Origin: Oscillospiraceae bacterium
GTDB lineage: Bacteria > Bacillota > Clostridia > Oscillospirales > Ruminococcaceae
Length of the DNA: 63,248 nt
Assembly (NCBI GenBank): GCA_018110905.1
Contig: JAGBAZ010000064.1
Location: forward strand, 1-63,248
Reading direction: 5' to 3'
The stretch's first letter is position 1. Every line of letters starts with the position of its first letter. The notes beneath the pieces were generated by a model. The model worked only from the letters and a program-made list of their open reading frames with translations. It ran no database searches and was not told the DNA's origin. This document shows positions 42,735-51,176 of this stretch, one piece after another. Made by a program: the position numbers and the translations under genes.

Positions 42735-43168
42735 TCCGCGAAGCAGAAAATAAGGATATTGAATTTCTTGTAAAACTCGCTTCCTTGCCGGAAGTCTGGG
42801 GCGGAAACGAGGAAGAACTCCGTGAGGATTTTGAACAGCTTATCAATTCTGAAAAAGATTTGGTCGCAGCTGCGGAGTTTTCCGGAAAGGTTGTCGGTTT
42901 TGCGAACATAAGACTTCGTACCGATTATGTTGCCGGAACAAAATCTTCCCCGGTGGCATACCTTGAGGGAATTGCCGTTTTGGAAGAATTCCGCGGAAAG
43001 GGGATTGCAAAAAAGCTTTTTGAATTCTGCGCCCAATGGGCAAAGGAAAAAGGCTGCACCGAATTCGGAAGCGATTGCCTTTTGACCAACGAAGCAAGCT
43101 ATGCTTTTCATACGGCGCTCGGTTTTAAGGACATAGAGCGTACCGTTCATTTTGCAAAAACAATATAA
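42731..43168 (+). CDS. GNAT acetyltransferase of the aminoglycoside 6'-N-acetyltransferase type
   Basis: A 145-residue GNAT with the acetyl-CoA pyrophosphate loop RGKGIAKKL. The segments SSPVAYLEGIAV, WAKEKGCTEFGSDCLLTNEASYAFHTALGFKDIERTVHF match the AAC(6')-I branch closely, including the EFGSD and NEAS motifs. Acetylation of aminoglycosides is possible but unproven; many homologs are silent or act on other amines. It is translationally coupled to the small membrane protein before it. Confidence 0.8.
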   Translation: MIREAENKDIEFLVKLASLPEVWGGNEEELREDFEQLINSEKDLVAAAEFSGKVVGFANIRLRTDYVAGTKSSPVAYLEGIAVLEEFRGKGIAKKLFEFCAQWAKEKGCTEFGSDCLLTNEASYAFHTALGFKDIERTVHFAKTI

Positions 43169-43170
43169 AA

Positions 43171-43195
43171 AACCTCCCCGAGCGGGGAGGTTTTT
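43171..43195. terminator. Bidirectional terminator
   Basis: AACCTCCCC-GA-GCGGGGAGGTT with flanking A and T runs. Confidence 0.92.
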
Positions 43196-43196
43196 A

Positions 43197-43766
43197 TTAT
43201 GCATAAGTTTCCGGGCATATCTCCTTGATTTTTTCCTGGAGCGCAAAAAAATCTTCCATTGCGGCGGGTTTCTGGTTCGGGTTTCGAAGAATTGCCGCCG
43301 GGTGGAAAGTTCCCATAACAAGGCGGCCGTCTTTTTCGATAAACTGACCGTGCTCCTTGGTTACTTTAAAGTTCGGGTCAATAAAACGGATAGCCGAAAC
43401 TCTTCCGAGGCAGACGATTATTTTCGGGTCGATAAGCCGGATCTGTTTCTCAAGCCAGGGACGGCAGGCGGCAACTTCCGTTTCTTCCGGGTCGCGGTTT
43501 TTCGGCGGACGGCATTTTACCATGTTCGCAATATAGATGTTTTTCTCGCGGGAAAGATCGACCACCGCAAGCATTTTATCAAGAAGCATTCCGCCTCTTC
43601 CGACAAAAGGTTCGCCTTTAAGGTCTTCGTTTTCTCCGGGACCTTCGCCGATGAAAAGAACTTTGGATTTCGGATTTCCGATTCCGAAAACAACGTTGTT
43701 GCGGGTTTCACAAAGCCCACATTTTTTACAGTTCAGACATTGAGCACGAAGTTCATCAAGTGACAT
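43197..43766 (-). CDS. Uracil-DNA glycosylase, family 4 (Fe-S)
   Basis: A 189-residue glycosylase of the thermophile/anaerobe family 4. It has the 4Fe-4S cysteines (CLNCKKCGLC, plus CRP in VKCRPPKN and the late ACRPW), motif A GEGPGENEDLKGEPFVGRGG and motif B GTFHPAAILRNP. It removes uracil from DNA for base excision repair. The ATG at 43766 has GGAGGTG seven bases upstream; longer forms run through that site. Confidence 0.9.
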   Translation of the reverse strand: MSLDELRAQCLNCKKCGLCETRNNVVFGIGNPKSKVLFIGEGPGENEDLKGEPFVGRGGMLLDKMLAVVDLSREKNIYIANMVKCRPPKNRDPEETEVAACRPWLEKQIRLIDPKIIVCLGRVSAIRFIDPNFKVTKEHGQFIEKDGRLVMGTFHPAAILRNPNQKPAAMEDFFALQEKIKEICPETYA

Positions 43767-43830
43767 GGGTTTGCACCTCCGGAAAGAATATAACAATATA
43801 ATACATCATTCCGGAAGATTAATCAAGGGG

Positions 43831-44571
43831 TCAGATAAGCCGGATGTAATCAGCACTTGCAAAACCGACCGTTCCGTTATAGTTAACGGTGTACCAGCCG
43901 TTCCGGTTCCCAAGCACCGTGAGCACGGAACTGTTCGGCGCGGAGGAAATGATTTTTCCTCCGGTGCTCGGAAAACTCCTTATATTCAGATTTCCGCTTG
44001 ATAAAGCTACTTTTCCTGTTTGAGGAGCCATTGGCGGAACAAGCGGAAGCCCAAAATATTCCGTCATGGAAAGGGCAAGCTTTTCTGCAATCTGCCCAAG
44101 ATTTGAAGTTATCCAGTTTGCGTCGTCGATGTTATCATGATAGGCGATTTCAACGAGCACAGCCGGTGCTCGTGTTCTGGTTACTTCGCCAAGGGAAGTT
44201 GTGCTTTGAGCACGGGCACCTTCCGGATATGGATAAATCGTGCCGAGGTTTTCGGAAATAAGCACCGCGGCTCTTTTTCCGTTAACGCTGTTGGGTGCGT
44301 AAAAAGCGATTATGCCCTGAACTTCGCCGTATCTTCCTTCCGGCGCCGCGTTTGAATGGAGCGCAAGATGAAAGTCATAATTTCCGGCGTTTGAAGCCCT
44401 TATCGAAGAACCTGCGGTCATCTGCGGAGTGTTCCTGCTGAAGCGTATCCCGCTTGAAATAAGCCATGGCTCAAGTTCGTCCGCAAGAAGGTTCATCCAA
44501 TATTCTTCGCTGCCTCCGGTAACGTAAGTGTTTGCCTGCTGGGTGGAAGGGCTGAGATATATTATCGGCAT
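43831..44571 (-). CDS. N-acetylmuramoyl-L-alanine amidase without signal peptide (CwlC-like)
   Basis: A 246-residue cytoplasmic enzyme: an Amidase_3 domain in the first 180 residues (EYWMNLLADELEPWL, HLALHSNA, ARAPAVLVEIAYHDN) and a C-terminal SH3b domain (LNIRSFPSTGGKIISS to GFASADYIRL). There is no signal peptide, as in Bacillus CwlC, which lyses the mother cell at the end of sporulation. GGAGGAAA lies before the ATG. The gene and its downstream flank carry several TGAGCAC-type motifs. Confidence 0.85.
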   Translation of the reverse strand: MPIIYLSPSTQQANTYVTGGSEEYWMNLLADELEPWLISSGIRFSRNTPQMTAGSSIRASNAGNYDFHLALHSNAAPEGRYGEVQGIIAFYAPNSVNGKRAAVLISENLGTIYPYPEGARAQSTTSLGEVTRTRAPAVLVEIAYHDNIDDANWITSNLGQIAEKLALSMTEYFGLPLVPPMAPQTGKVALSSGNLNIRSFPSTGGKIISSAPNSSVLTVLGNRNGWYTVNYNGTVGFASADYIRLI

Positions 44572-44772
44572 AAAATTTCCTCCAAAACTTCAATATATCA
44601 TCAGTTTATGCGGATAATAGTTTCGGGGTGAAAAATAAACATAAAAATTACAAATTTTCCCTTTATTTTATAGAATATTTCTGATATACTATGTATTTGT
44701 GAAAATTTATATATTTTTAATCAGCCATAAAAAGGAGAAAATGTTACGGAACAGTTAGTTGATATTGAAAGA

Positions 44773-45753
44773 ATGGAAAACGCCGTTGCTCTTTTCGGAA
44801 GCTTCGACGAAAATATAAAAGAAATAGAAAAAGCTTATGAAGTCGGAATTCTTTGCCGCGGGACCCAGATCAAAATTTCCGGAGATCCGGAAAAAGTTTC
44901 CCTTGCTGGAAAAGCCGTTCAAAGCCTGCTTTCGCTTATAAGCAGGGGAGAAGAGCTTAACGACCAGAATATCCACTACGTTATGGATCTTGTTAACGAG
45001 GGAAACGAGGATCAGGTAAATAAAATCAGCTCCGACGTTATCTGCATAACTTCAAAAGGCAGACCGGTAAAAGCAAAAACCCTCGGTCAGAAAGCATATA
45101 TCGAAGCAATAAAAAACACCACCATAACCATAGGAGTCGGTCCCGCAGGAACGGGTAAAACCTATCTTGCGGTGGCAATGGCCGTAAAAGCTTTCCGCAA
45201 CCAGGAAGTAAACAGAATCATCCTGACCCGTCCGGCTGTTGAAGCGGGCGAAAAACTCGGTTTCCTTCCCGGCGATTTACAGAACAAAGTTGACCCATAT
45301 CTCCGCCCGCTTTACGATGCGCTTTTTGAAATGCTCGGAGCGGAAAACTACCAGAGATTTGTTGAACGCGGAAATATCGAAGTTGCTCCTCTTGCTTATA
45401 TGCGCGGAAGAACCCTTGATGATTCCTTCATAATCCTTGACGAAGCACAGAACACAACTCCGGAACAGATGAAGATGTTCCTCACAAGGCTCGGTTTTAA
45501 CTCTAAAGCCGTAATAAACGGCGACGCCACCCAGATCGACCTTCCGTCCATCAAAAAAAGCGGCCTTGTGGAAGCAGTGAAAGTTCTTAAAGACGTTGAA
45601 GATATTTCACTTATAAAATTCACAGAAAAGGACGTTGTGCGCCACAGACTTGTCCAGAATATTATCAAGGCGTACGAAAAATATTACGAAAGGGCAGAAA
45701 AAGAAAATGGCAATCGCAAAAGTTATCATATCAAACAGACAGAAAGACATTAA
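44773..45753 (+). CDS. phoH: PhoH family ATPase
   Basis: A 326-residue KH/AAA-like protein with Walker A GPAGTGKTY near residue 120, Walker B ILDEAQ and the NGDATQIDLP motif. It is linked to RNA or ribosome maturation and stands upstream of ybeY, as in most Firmicutes. The ATG at 44773 lacks a ribosome site. The frame is open upstream and reads VTEQLVDIER, much like the usual PhoH start, while the only well-placed ATG (44741, after AAAGGAG) is in another frame. The start may carry an indel. Confidence 0.85.
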   Translation: MENAVALFGSFDENIKEIEKAYEVGILCRGTQIKISGDPEKVSLAGKAVQSLLSLISRGEELNDQNIHYVMDLVNEGNEDQVNKISSDVICITSKGRPVKAKTLGQKAYIEAIKNTTITIGVGPAGTGKTYLAVAMAVKAFRNQEVNRIILTRPAVEAGEKLGFLPGDLQNKVDPYLRPLYDALFEMLGAENYQRFVERGNIEVAPLAYMRGRTLDDSFIILDEAQNTTPEQMKMFLTRLGFNSKAVINGDATQIDLPSIKKSGLVEAVKVLKDVEDISLIKFTEKDVVRHRLVQNIIKAYEKYYERAEKENGNRKSYHIKQTERH

Positions 45754-46204
45754 AATACCTACCGGAATAAGAATGCTTATGCGCCGCTGCTGTGAAGCTA
45801 CCCTTCGCACCGAAGGCTTTACCGAAACCGGCGAAATCAGCATCACCTTTGTTTCCAACGAAGAAATCAGAAAAATAAATGCGGAATTCCGAAACGTTGA
45901 TGCTGTCACCGACGTAATTTCTTTCCCTCTGGGGGAAGACGGAATCTATGATAGAAACCCCGAAAGCGGAGCGTTGCTCCTCGGAGATATTGTGATTTCG
46001 CTCCAGAAAGCGGAGCAGCAGGCTGAACTTTACGGGCACACTCTTCAAAGAGAGGTTGCCTATCTTACAGTCCATTCAGTTCTGCATCTTCTTGGTTATG
46101 ACCATGTCAACGGAGGTATGGAACAGGTACATATGAGAGAAAGGGAGGAAACCGTCCTCGCGAAGCTTGGTCTTCAGCGTGACGCAAGTTATGTCAATGA
46201 ATAA
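45707..46204 (+). CDS. ybeY: Endoribonuclease YbeY
   Basis: A 165-residue metal-dependent RNase that matures 16S rRNA and controls ribosome quality. The zinc motif HSVLHLLGYDH (HxxxHxxGxDH) is at about 123-133, and VTDVISFPLG and ALLLGDIVIS precede it. The ATG at 45707 lies inside the phoH frame; a weak AGGGC is upstream. The overlap of 47 bases with phoH and close link to era is the standard operon. Confidence 0.93.
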   Translation: MAIAKVIISNRQKDIKIPTGIRMLMRRCCEATLRTEGFTETGEISITFVSNEEIRKINAEFRNVDAVTDVISFPLGEDGIYDRNPESGALLLGDIVISLQKAEQQAELYGHTLQREVAYLTVHSVLHLLGYDHVNGGMEQVHMREREETVLAKLGLQRDASYVNE

Positions 46205-47108
46205 TAAAAATTTTGAAACAAAATCCGCTTTCGTAGCAATAGTAGGAAGACCGAACGTGGGCAAAAGCTCGCTTCTTAACGCGCTTATCGGCGAAAAAGT
46301 TGCCGCAGTTTCCGCAAAACCCCAGACCACCAGAACCCGTATCACCGGTATCCTTACAAAAGGACTTACCCAGTTCGTTTTTATCGATACCCCCGGTCTT
46401 CATAAACCGAAGACAAAACTTGCGGATTTCATGGTAAAACAGGTTGGCGATTCCGTTGCGGACGTTGATATCGCAATTCTTGTTGTTGAACCCAAAGGCG
46501 AAATCACCCAGCCGGAACGTGACCTTATCGAACGCTTCAAGGCTCTCCGCCTTCCGGCAATTCTTTGCATCAACAAAATCGATACTCTTGAAAACAAAGA
46601 GGAAATGCTTGCAAAAATAGCGATGCTTTCCAAAGAATATAATTTCGATGAGGTAATCCCGATTTCCGCGCTCAAAAAAGACGGAATCAATATCCTTACC
46701 GATGAACTTGAAAAATATGCGGAGGAAGGTCCCCATTATTTTGCGGACGATTCCATAACCGACCAGCCGGAAAGAGCAATTGTTGCGGAACTTATACGTG
46801 AAAGAATGCTTGTTGACCTCGAGGACGAAGTTCCCCACGGAATCGCCGTTTCCATCGAAGCAATGAAGGAACGCGAAGGCAAGGATATGGTCGATATCGA
46901 CGCAATCATCTATTGCGAACGCGACAGCCATAAAGGTATCATCATCGGCAAAAAAGGCGCAATGCTCAAAAAAATCGGCAGCGAATCCAGAATGAGCATC
47001 GAACGCTTCCTCGGCTGCAAAGCAAACCTTCAGCTTTGGGTAAAAGTTAAAGAAGATTGGCGCAACCGCGACGGACTTCTCCGCAACTTCGGCTTTACCG
47101 AACAATAA
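46191..47108 (+). CDS. era: GTPase Era
   Basis: A 305-residue GTPase for 30S assembly. G1 GRPNVGKS, G3 DTPG and G4 NKID lie in the first 140 residues, and a KH domain with GKKGAMLKKIGSESR at about residues 245-260 binds the 3' end of 16S rRNA. Two ATGs (46191, 46197) overlap the end of ybeY; there is no ribosome site, so translation is coupled. A solo palindromic repeat follows the stop. Confidence 0.95.
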   Translation: MSMNNKNFETKSAFVAIVGRPNVGKSSLLNALIGEKVAAVSAKPQTTRTRITGILTKGLTQFVFIDTPGLHKPKTKLADFMVKQVGDSVADVDIAILVVEPKGEITQPERDLIERFKALRLPAILCINKIDTLENKEEMLAKIAMLSKEYNFDEVIPISALKKDGINILTDELEKYAEEGPHYFADDSITDQPERAIVAELIRERMLVDLEDEVPHGIAVSIEAMKEREGKDMVDIDAIIYCERDSHKGIIIGKKGAMLKKIGSESRMSIERFLGCKANLQLWVKVKEDWRNRDGLLRNFGFTEQ

Positions 47109-47114
47109 AAACAG

Positions 47115-47160
47115 CGCCCCTTGTCAAAGGGGAGAGGGCCACGAAGTGGCGAGGGGATTC
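47115..47160. repeat. Two-hairpin palindromic repeat (solo copy)
   Basis: CCCCTT-gtca-AAGGGG (47117-47132), then GCCAC-GAA-GTGGC (47138-47150), then GAGGGGATTC. The same modular order as the copies at 30909 and 37933; it sits right after the era stop. Confidence 0.8.
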
Positions 47161-47243
47161 TTAAAAAACAATTTTTACCTCACATATTGTTTTTCAAAAA
47201 TCATAAAATGATTGTGAAAAAACTTTGATGCGGGGTAAAAGAT

Positions 47244-47477
47244 ATGAACGAAAAAAGCTGGAACGATTTTGAAAAAACAGGAAAAATAAGCGATTATCTG
47301 AACTATAAACTTTCCAACAAAAACGTTATCAACGAAAAGATAAACGCGGGCGAAATTAAACCCGCCCTTCCGGAAGATGTCGGAAATCCGGAAGAAAGTT
47401 CGGATTTCAAAAAGCTCCATTTTTCCGTGAACGGCGGTATTGGTTATGCAAATCAAGACGAAAGGCATCGTCCTTAA
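47244..47477 (+). CDS. Small hypothetical protein between era and recO
   Basis: A 77-residue acidic/basic soluble protein of unknown family (KSWNDFEKTGKISDYLNYKL). Its sequence is in good frame with a GGGGTAAAAGAT upstream. The first half resembles the short YqzL-like proteins found ahead of recO in Firmicutes operons (FEKTGKISDYL). The 3' end overlaps recO by 32 bases. Confidence 0.7.
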   Translation: MNEKSWNDFEKTGKISDYLNYKLSNKNVINEKINAGEIKPALPEDVGNPEESSDFKKLHFSVNGGIGYANQDERHRP

Positions 47478-48195
47478 AGTACAGGATTATAATGAAAACG
47501 ATAAGCTCCTTTCCGTCCTTACGGAGGACCGGGGGGTAATATATGCCTATGCTTCCGGCGCAAGAAGAATGAAAAGCGCCCTTGCGACCGTTTCTTCAAT
47601 GCTTTGTTACGGCGAATTTGTTTTCTTTAAAAACCGTGAAAAATATACGGTGGATTCCGCCGAAAGCGAAAGGCTTTTTTTCGGTATCCGAAAAGATTTG
47701 GACAGCCTTGCCTATGCAAGCTATTTCTGCGAGCTTTGTTTAAGCGCCGCAAACCCCGAGGAGGATTCGAAGGATATCCTTCGGCTTCTTCTCAACACTT
47801 TACATATGCTTGAAAACAAAAAAGTCCATCCCGCAATGCTCAAGGCGATTTTTGAACTTCGCCTTATGAGCTTTATCGGTTATGCGCCTGATTTAATAGC
47901 CTGCAGCGAATGCGGCGAATTTGAAAAAGGGGCTTATTGGTTCGATACAAAAAGCGGAAGCGCAACCTGTACAGATTGCCGACCAAACGGTGCCGCGGGC
48001 GAAGTTTTGCTTTCAAAAGCCGCTTTTCTTGCCGCAAGACACATCGTCTATGCGCCGATGGAACAGCTTTTTTCTTTCCGAGTCGGAGAAAATTCGCTTA
48101 TCGAACTTTCGAATGCGGCTGAAAAATACGTTATCGAACAAATGGACAAAGTTTATCCTACTCTTGAATTTCTGAATTCAATACGTTCGTTCTGA
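47446..48195 (+). CDS. recO: DNA repair protein RecO
   Basis: A 249-residue recombination mediator that loads RecA with RecR. N-terminal OB fold (QIKTKGIVLKVQDYNENDKLL), a helical domain and a zinc module CSECG...CTDC at about 150-173. The start is the ATG at 47446 within the previous gene; GGCGG lies nine bases upstream. It follows the era operon layout and is ahead of mutS2. Confidence 0.92.
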   Translation: MQIKTKGIVLKVQDYNENDKLLSVLTEDRGVIYAYASGARRMKSALATVSSMLCYGEFVFFKNREKYTVDSAESERLFFGIRKDLDSLAYASYFCELCLSAANPEEDSKDILRLLLNTLHMLENKKVHPAMLKAIFELRLMSFIGYAPDLIACSECGEFEKGAYWFDTKSGSATCTDCRPNGAAGEVLLSKAAFLAARHIVYAPMEQLFSFRVGENSLIELSNAAEKYVIEQMDKVYPTLEFLNSIRSF

Positions 48196-48207
48196 TTATA
48201 ATTTTTT

Positions 48208-48238
48208 AATATATCCGCCGCGAAGCGGCGGATATATT
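48208..48238. repeat. Perfect 14-bp inverted repeat
   Basis: AATATATCCGCCGC-GAA-GCGGCGGATATATT between recO and mutS2. There is no T tract on the right, but leftward reading has a T/A tail, so it may not be a terminator for recO. Confidence 0.8.
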
Positions 48239-48297
48239 CCGAATACATTGAAAATTCCGATTATTTATAATTTGAAGTAAACTTCAGAGGTAAAAAT

Positions 48298-50685
48298 ATG
48301 ACTGAAAACAGACACCAAAGGGCATTGGAACTTGATAAGATCCTCGCAATGCTTGCGGATTGCACCGGCTGCGAAGACAGCCGTAACCTTGCCCTTAAAA
48401 CCGAACCGAAAACAAACCTTAGGGAAGCAAAGCGCCTTATGGACAGAACTGCGGACGCTTTTATGCTTTCCGCAAGATTCGGTGCGCCTTCTCTCCATGG
48501 AGTTAAAAACGTTACCGGTTCTCTCCGAAGAGCAAAAATGGGCGCGACCCTTTCGCTTCCGGAATTTATCGATATCGAAAGATTTTTAAAAGCCCTTCGG
48601 GAAATGAAAGATTTCCGCAATAATTATGAAGGTGAAAAGGAAACTTCCCTTGATGAATTTTTCGAAAGCCTTATGCCGAACCAGCGCCTTGAGGAAAAAA
48701 TCGGCTTCACCGTTGTTTCCGAAGACGAAGTAAGCGATACCGCAAGCCCGACTCTTGCTGATATCCGCAGAAAAATCCGCAATTCACAAAGCAAGGTCAA
48801 GGAACAGCTGGACCGCCTTATCCATTCCAACACCTACGCAAAATATCTTCAGGAACCTATTGTCACCATGCGCGACGGAAGATACTGCGTTCCCGTAAAA
48901 GCGGAATACCGCAACGAGATAAAAGGCATGGTCCACGATACTTCCGGTTCCGGAGCGACAATTTTTATCGAGCCTGCGGGCGTTGTTGACGAAAATAACG
49001 AAACCCGTGTTCTTAAAGCAAAGGAACAGCAGGAAATTCAGAGGATACTTTATGAACTTTCCTGCGATATAGGAAACCATGCGGATTCCTTCATCGAAGA
49101 TTATTCCGCCATAGTCGAACTTGACCTTTATTTTGCAAAGGCAAGACTTGCTTCAAAGATGAACGCTTCTGTTCCGAATCTTTCCGATGACGGAAAAGTA
49201 CGCCTTTCAAAAGCAAGACACCCCCTTATCGATAAAAACAAAATCGTTCCGATAGATATTGCCCTGGGCTATGATTACGACGTCCTCGTAATAACCGGTC
49301 CCAACACCGGCGGTAAAACCGTTGCACTCAAAACCATCGGACTTCTTACCCTTATGGCCATGTGCGGAATGATGATCCCCGCGGGAGAAAGTTCCTCTGT
49401 TTCCGTTTTCGAAAACGTTTTTGCGGATATCGGCGACGAACAGAGCATTGAACAAAGCCTTTCAACTTTCTCTTCCCATATCAACAACACCATAAAAATT
49501 CTTGAACAGACCGATGACAGAAGCCTTGTTCTTCTGGATGAACTCGGTGCGGGAACGGATCCTATCGAAGGCGCTGCTCTTGCGGTTGCTATTATCGAAC
49601 GCCTTAAACTTTACGGCGCAAAGGTTGCCGCAACAACCCACTATGCCGAAATCAAGATGTATGCGCTCCAGACTCCGAGAGTTGAAAACGCCTGCTGCGA
49701 ATTCAATGTGGAAACTCTTTCTCCGACCTATCGTTTGTTGGTTGGCGTTCCCGGAAAATCCAACGCATTTGCCATAACCGAGCGCCTTGGAATGGATACA
49801 AGCATCGTTGACAGAGCAAGGGAACTTGTTTCCGCGGAGAACGCAAACTTCGAAGACGTTGTCGAAAAACTTGAACAAAGCCGTCAGGAACTTGAAAAAG
49901 AGCACGAAAAGGCCGAAAACTACCGTAAGGAAACCGAACGTATCCGCCTTGAAATTGCAAAAGAAAAAGAGGAAATGGAACGCAGCAAGGAAAAGGAACT
50001 CGAAGCTGCAAGACTTTCCGCAAAACGCCTTGTGGAACAGGTCCGTGCCGAATCCCAAAAGCTCATCGACGAAATTATCGAAACCAAAAAACAGGCAGAA
50101 GCGGAAGCTTCCGCCGATATGGCTGCAAGGGCAAGAGCCCAGATGAAAACCGGAATTGCCCGAATCCAGGATATCGCGGACCCCATTGCTTCCAAAGACA
50201 GCGGATACCGCCTTCCGAGAAATCTTGTCCGCGGCGATACCGTCCGCATAAACGGAATGAGCAAGGACGGAACTCTTGTCGGCCTTCCGGACGGAGCAGG
50301 TTACTGCCTTGTTCAGACCGGAATCGTTAAATCAAAAGTCCATATTTCCGAACTTCGCCTTATCGAAAACAATAAAGCGAAGAAAAACACCCTTGGCGGC
50401 GGTTCCGTTACAAAAACCATCGAAAGTGCTTCAAGAAGAAAAGCCGCTTCCGAAGTTGACCTTCGCGGAATGGACGTTGAACAGGGTCTTCTTGAAATGG
50501 ACAGATTCATTGACGAATGTGTGCTCCTCAACCTCAACACAGTTTCCATAATCCACGGAAAGGGAACCGGCGTTCTCCGCGCCGCTGTTCACCAGGCTCT
50601 TAAAAAGAACAAAGCTGTCCGCAGTTTCCGCCTTGGAGTTTACGGTGAAGGCGAAACCGGCGTAACTATCGTTGAACTTAAATGA
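48298..50685 (+). CDS. mutS2: Endonuclease MutS2 with Smr domain
   Basis: A 795-residue MutS homolog. The ATPase has Walker A GPNTGGKT near residue 335 and DELGAGTDP as Walker B; a long coiled coil follows at about 520-620, then the C-terminal Smr nuclease domain (VDLRGMDVEQGLLEMD, IIHGKGTGVLR) at about 718-795. In Firmicutes it acts on recombination intermediates and rescues collided ribosomes. A weak GAGG precedes the ATG. It overlaps the next gene by four bases. Confidence 0.95.
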   Translation: MTENRHQRALELDKILAMLADCTGCEDSRNLALKTEPKTNLREAKRLMDRTADAFMLSARFGAPSLHGVKNVTGSLRRAKMGATLSLPEFIDIERFLKALREMKDFRNNYEGEKETSLDEFFESLMPNQRLEEKIGFTVVSEDEVSDTASPTLADIRRKIRNSQSKVKEQLDRLIHSNTYAKYLQEPIVTMRDGRYCVPVKAEYRNEIKGMVHDTSGSGATIFIEPAGVVDENNETRVLKAKEQQEIQRILYELSCDIGNHADSFIEDYSAIVELDLYFAKARLASKMNASVPNLSDDGKVRLSKARHPLIDKNKIVPIDIALGYDYDVLVITGPNTGGKTVALKTIGLLTLMAMCGMMIPAGESSSVSVFENVFADIGDEQSIEQSLSTFSSHINNTIKILEQTDDRSLVLLDELGAGTDPIEGAALAVAIIERLKLYGAKVAATTHYAEIKMYALQTPRVENACCEFNVETLSPTYRLLVGVPGKSNAFAITERLGMDTSIVDRARELVSAENANFEDVVEKLEQSRQELEKEHEKAENYRKETERIRLEIAKEKEEMERSKEKELEAARLSAKRLVEQVRAESQKLIDEIIETKKQAEAEASADMAARARAQMKTGIARIQDIADPIASKDSGYRLPRNLVRGDTVRINGMSKDGTLVGLPDGAGYCLVQTGIVKSKVHISELRLIENNKAKKNTLGGGSVTKTIESASRRKAASEVDLRGMDVEQGLLEMDRFIDECVLLNLNTVSIIHGKGTGVLRAAVHQALKKNKAVRSFRLGVYGEGETGVTIVELK

Positions 50686-51176
50686 ACAGAGTAACCTTGG
50701 ATTCACCCATCGGAAAAATCGAAATCTGTGAAGAAAAGGGAAGAATAACAAGGATCGGAATAGTTTCCGGGGAAAAATTTTCCCCGGAAACCGAAACGCA
50801 GCTTCTTCTCGAAGTAAAAAAACAGCTTTCGGAATATTTTTCCGGAAAGCGGAAAACTTTTGATTTTCCCTATGAATTTTCCGGAACGGAATTTCAAAAA
50901 TCCGTCTGGCGCGAACTTTTAAAAATCCCCTTTGGCGAAACAAAAACCTATAGCGAAATTGCGGCCGCCATCGGAAAACCAAAAGCTGCAAGAGCCGTCG
51001 GCGGCGCTTGCAACAAAAACCATATACTTATTGCTGTGCCCTGCCACAGAGTTATCGGAGCGGGAGGAAAGCTAACCGGTTTTGCATGCGGAACGGAAGT
51101 TAAAAAATGGCTCCTTGGTCACGAAGCCGGATTGAAAGGAGAACATAATGAAAATCGAATGGAAAACCTGCCTTAA
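50682..51176 (+). CDS. ogt: Methylated-DNA-protein-cysteine methyltransferase
   Basis: A 164-residue suicide repair protein for O6-methylguanine. The active site IAVPCHRVIG is present, and the helix-turn-helix region TKTYSEIAAAIGKPKAARAVG comes before it. It lacks an extra N-terminal regulatory domain, so Ogt rather than Ada. Its ATG overlaps the mutS2 stop (ATGA). The C-terminal tail (KGEHNENRMENLP) is encoded over the ribosome site of the next gene. Confidence 0.93.
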   Translation: MNRVTLDSPIGKIEICEEKGRITRIGIVSGEKFSPETETQLLLEVKKQLSEYFSGKRKTFDFPYEFSGTEFQKSVWRELLKIPFGETKTYSEIAAAIGKPKAARAVGGACNKNHILIAVPCHRVIGAGGKLTGFACGTEVKKWLLGHEAGLKGEHNENRMENLP

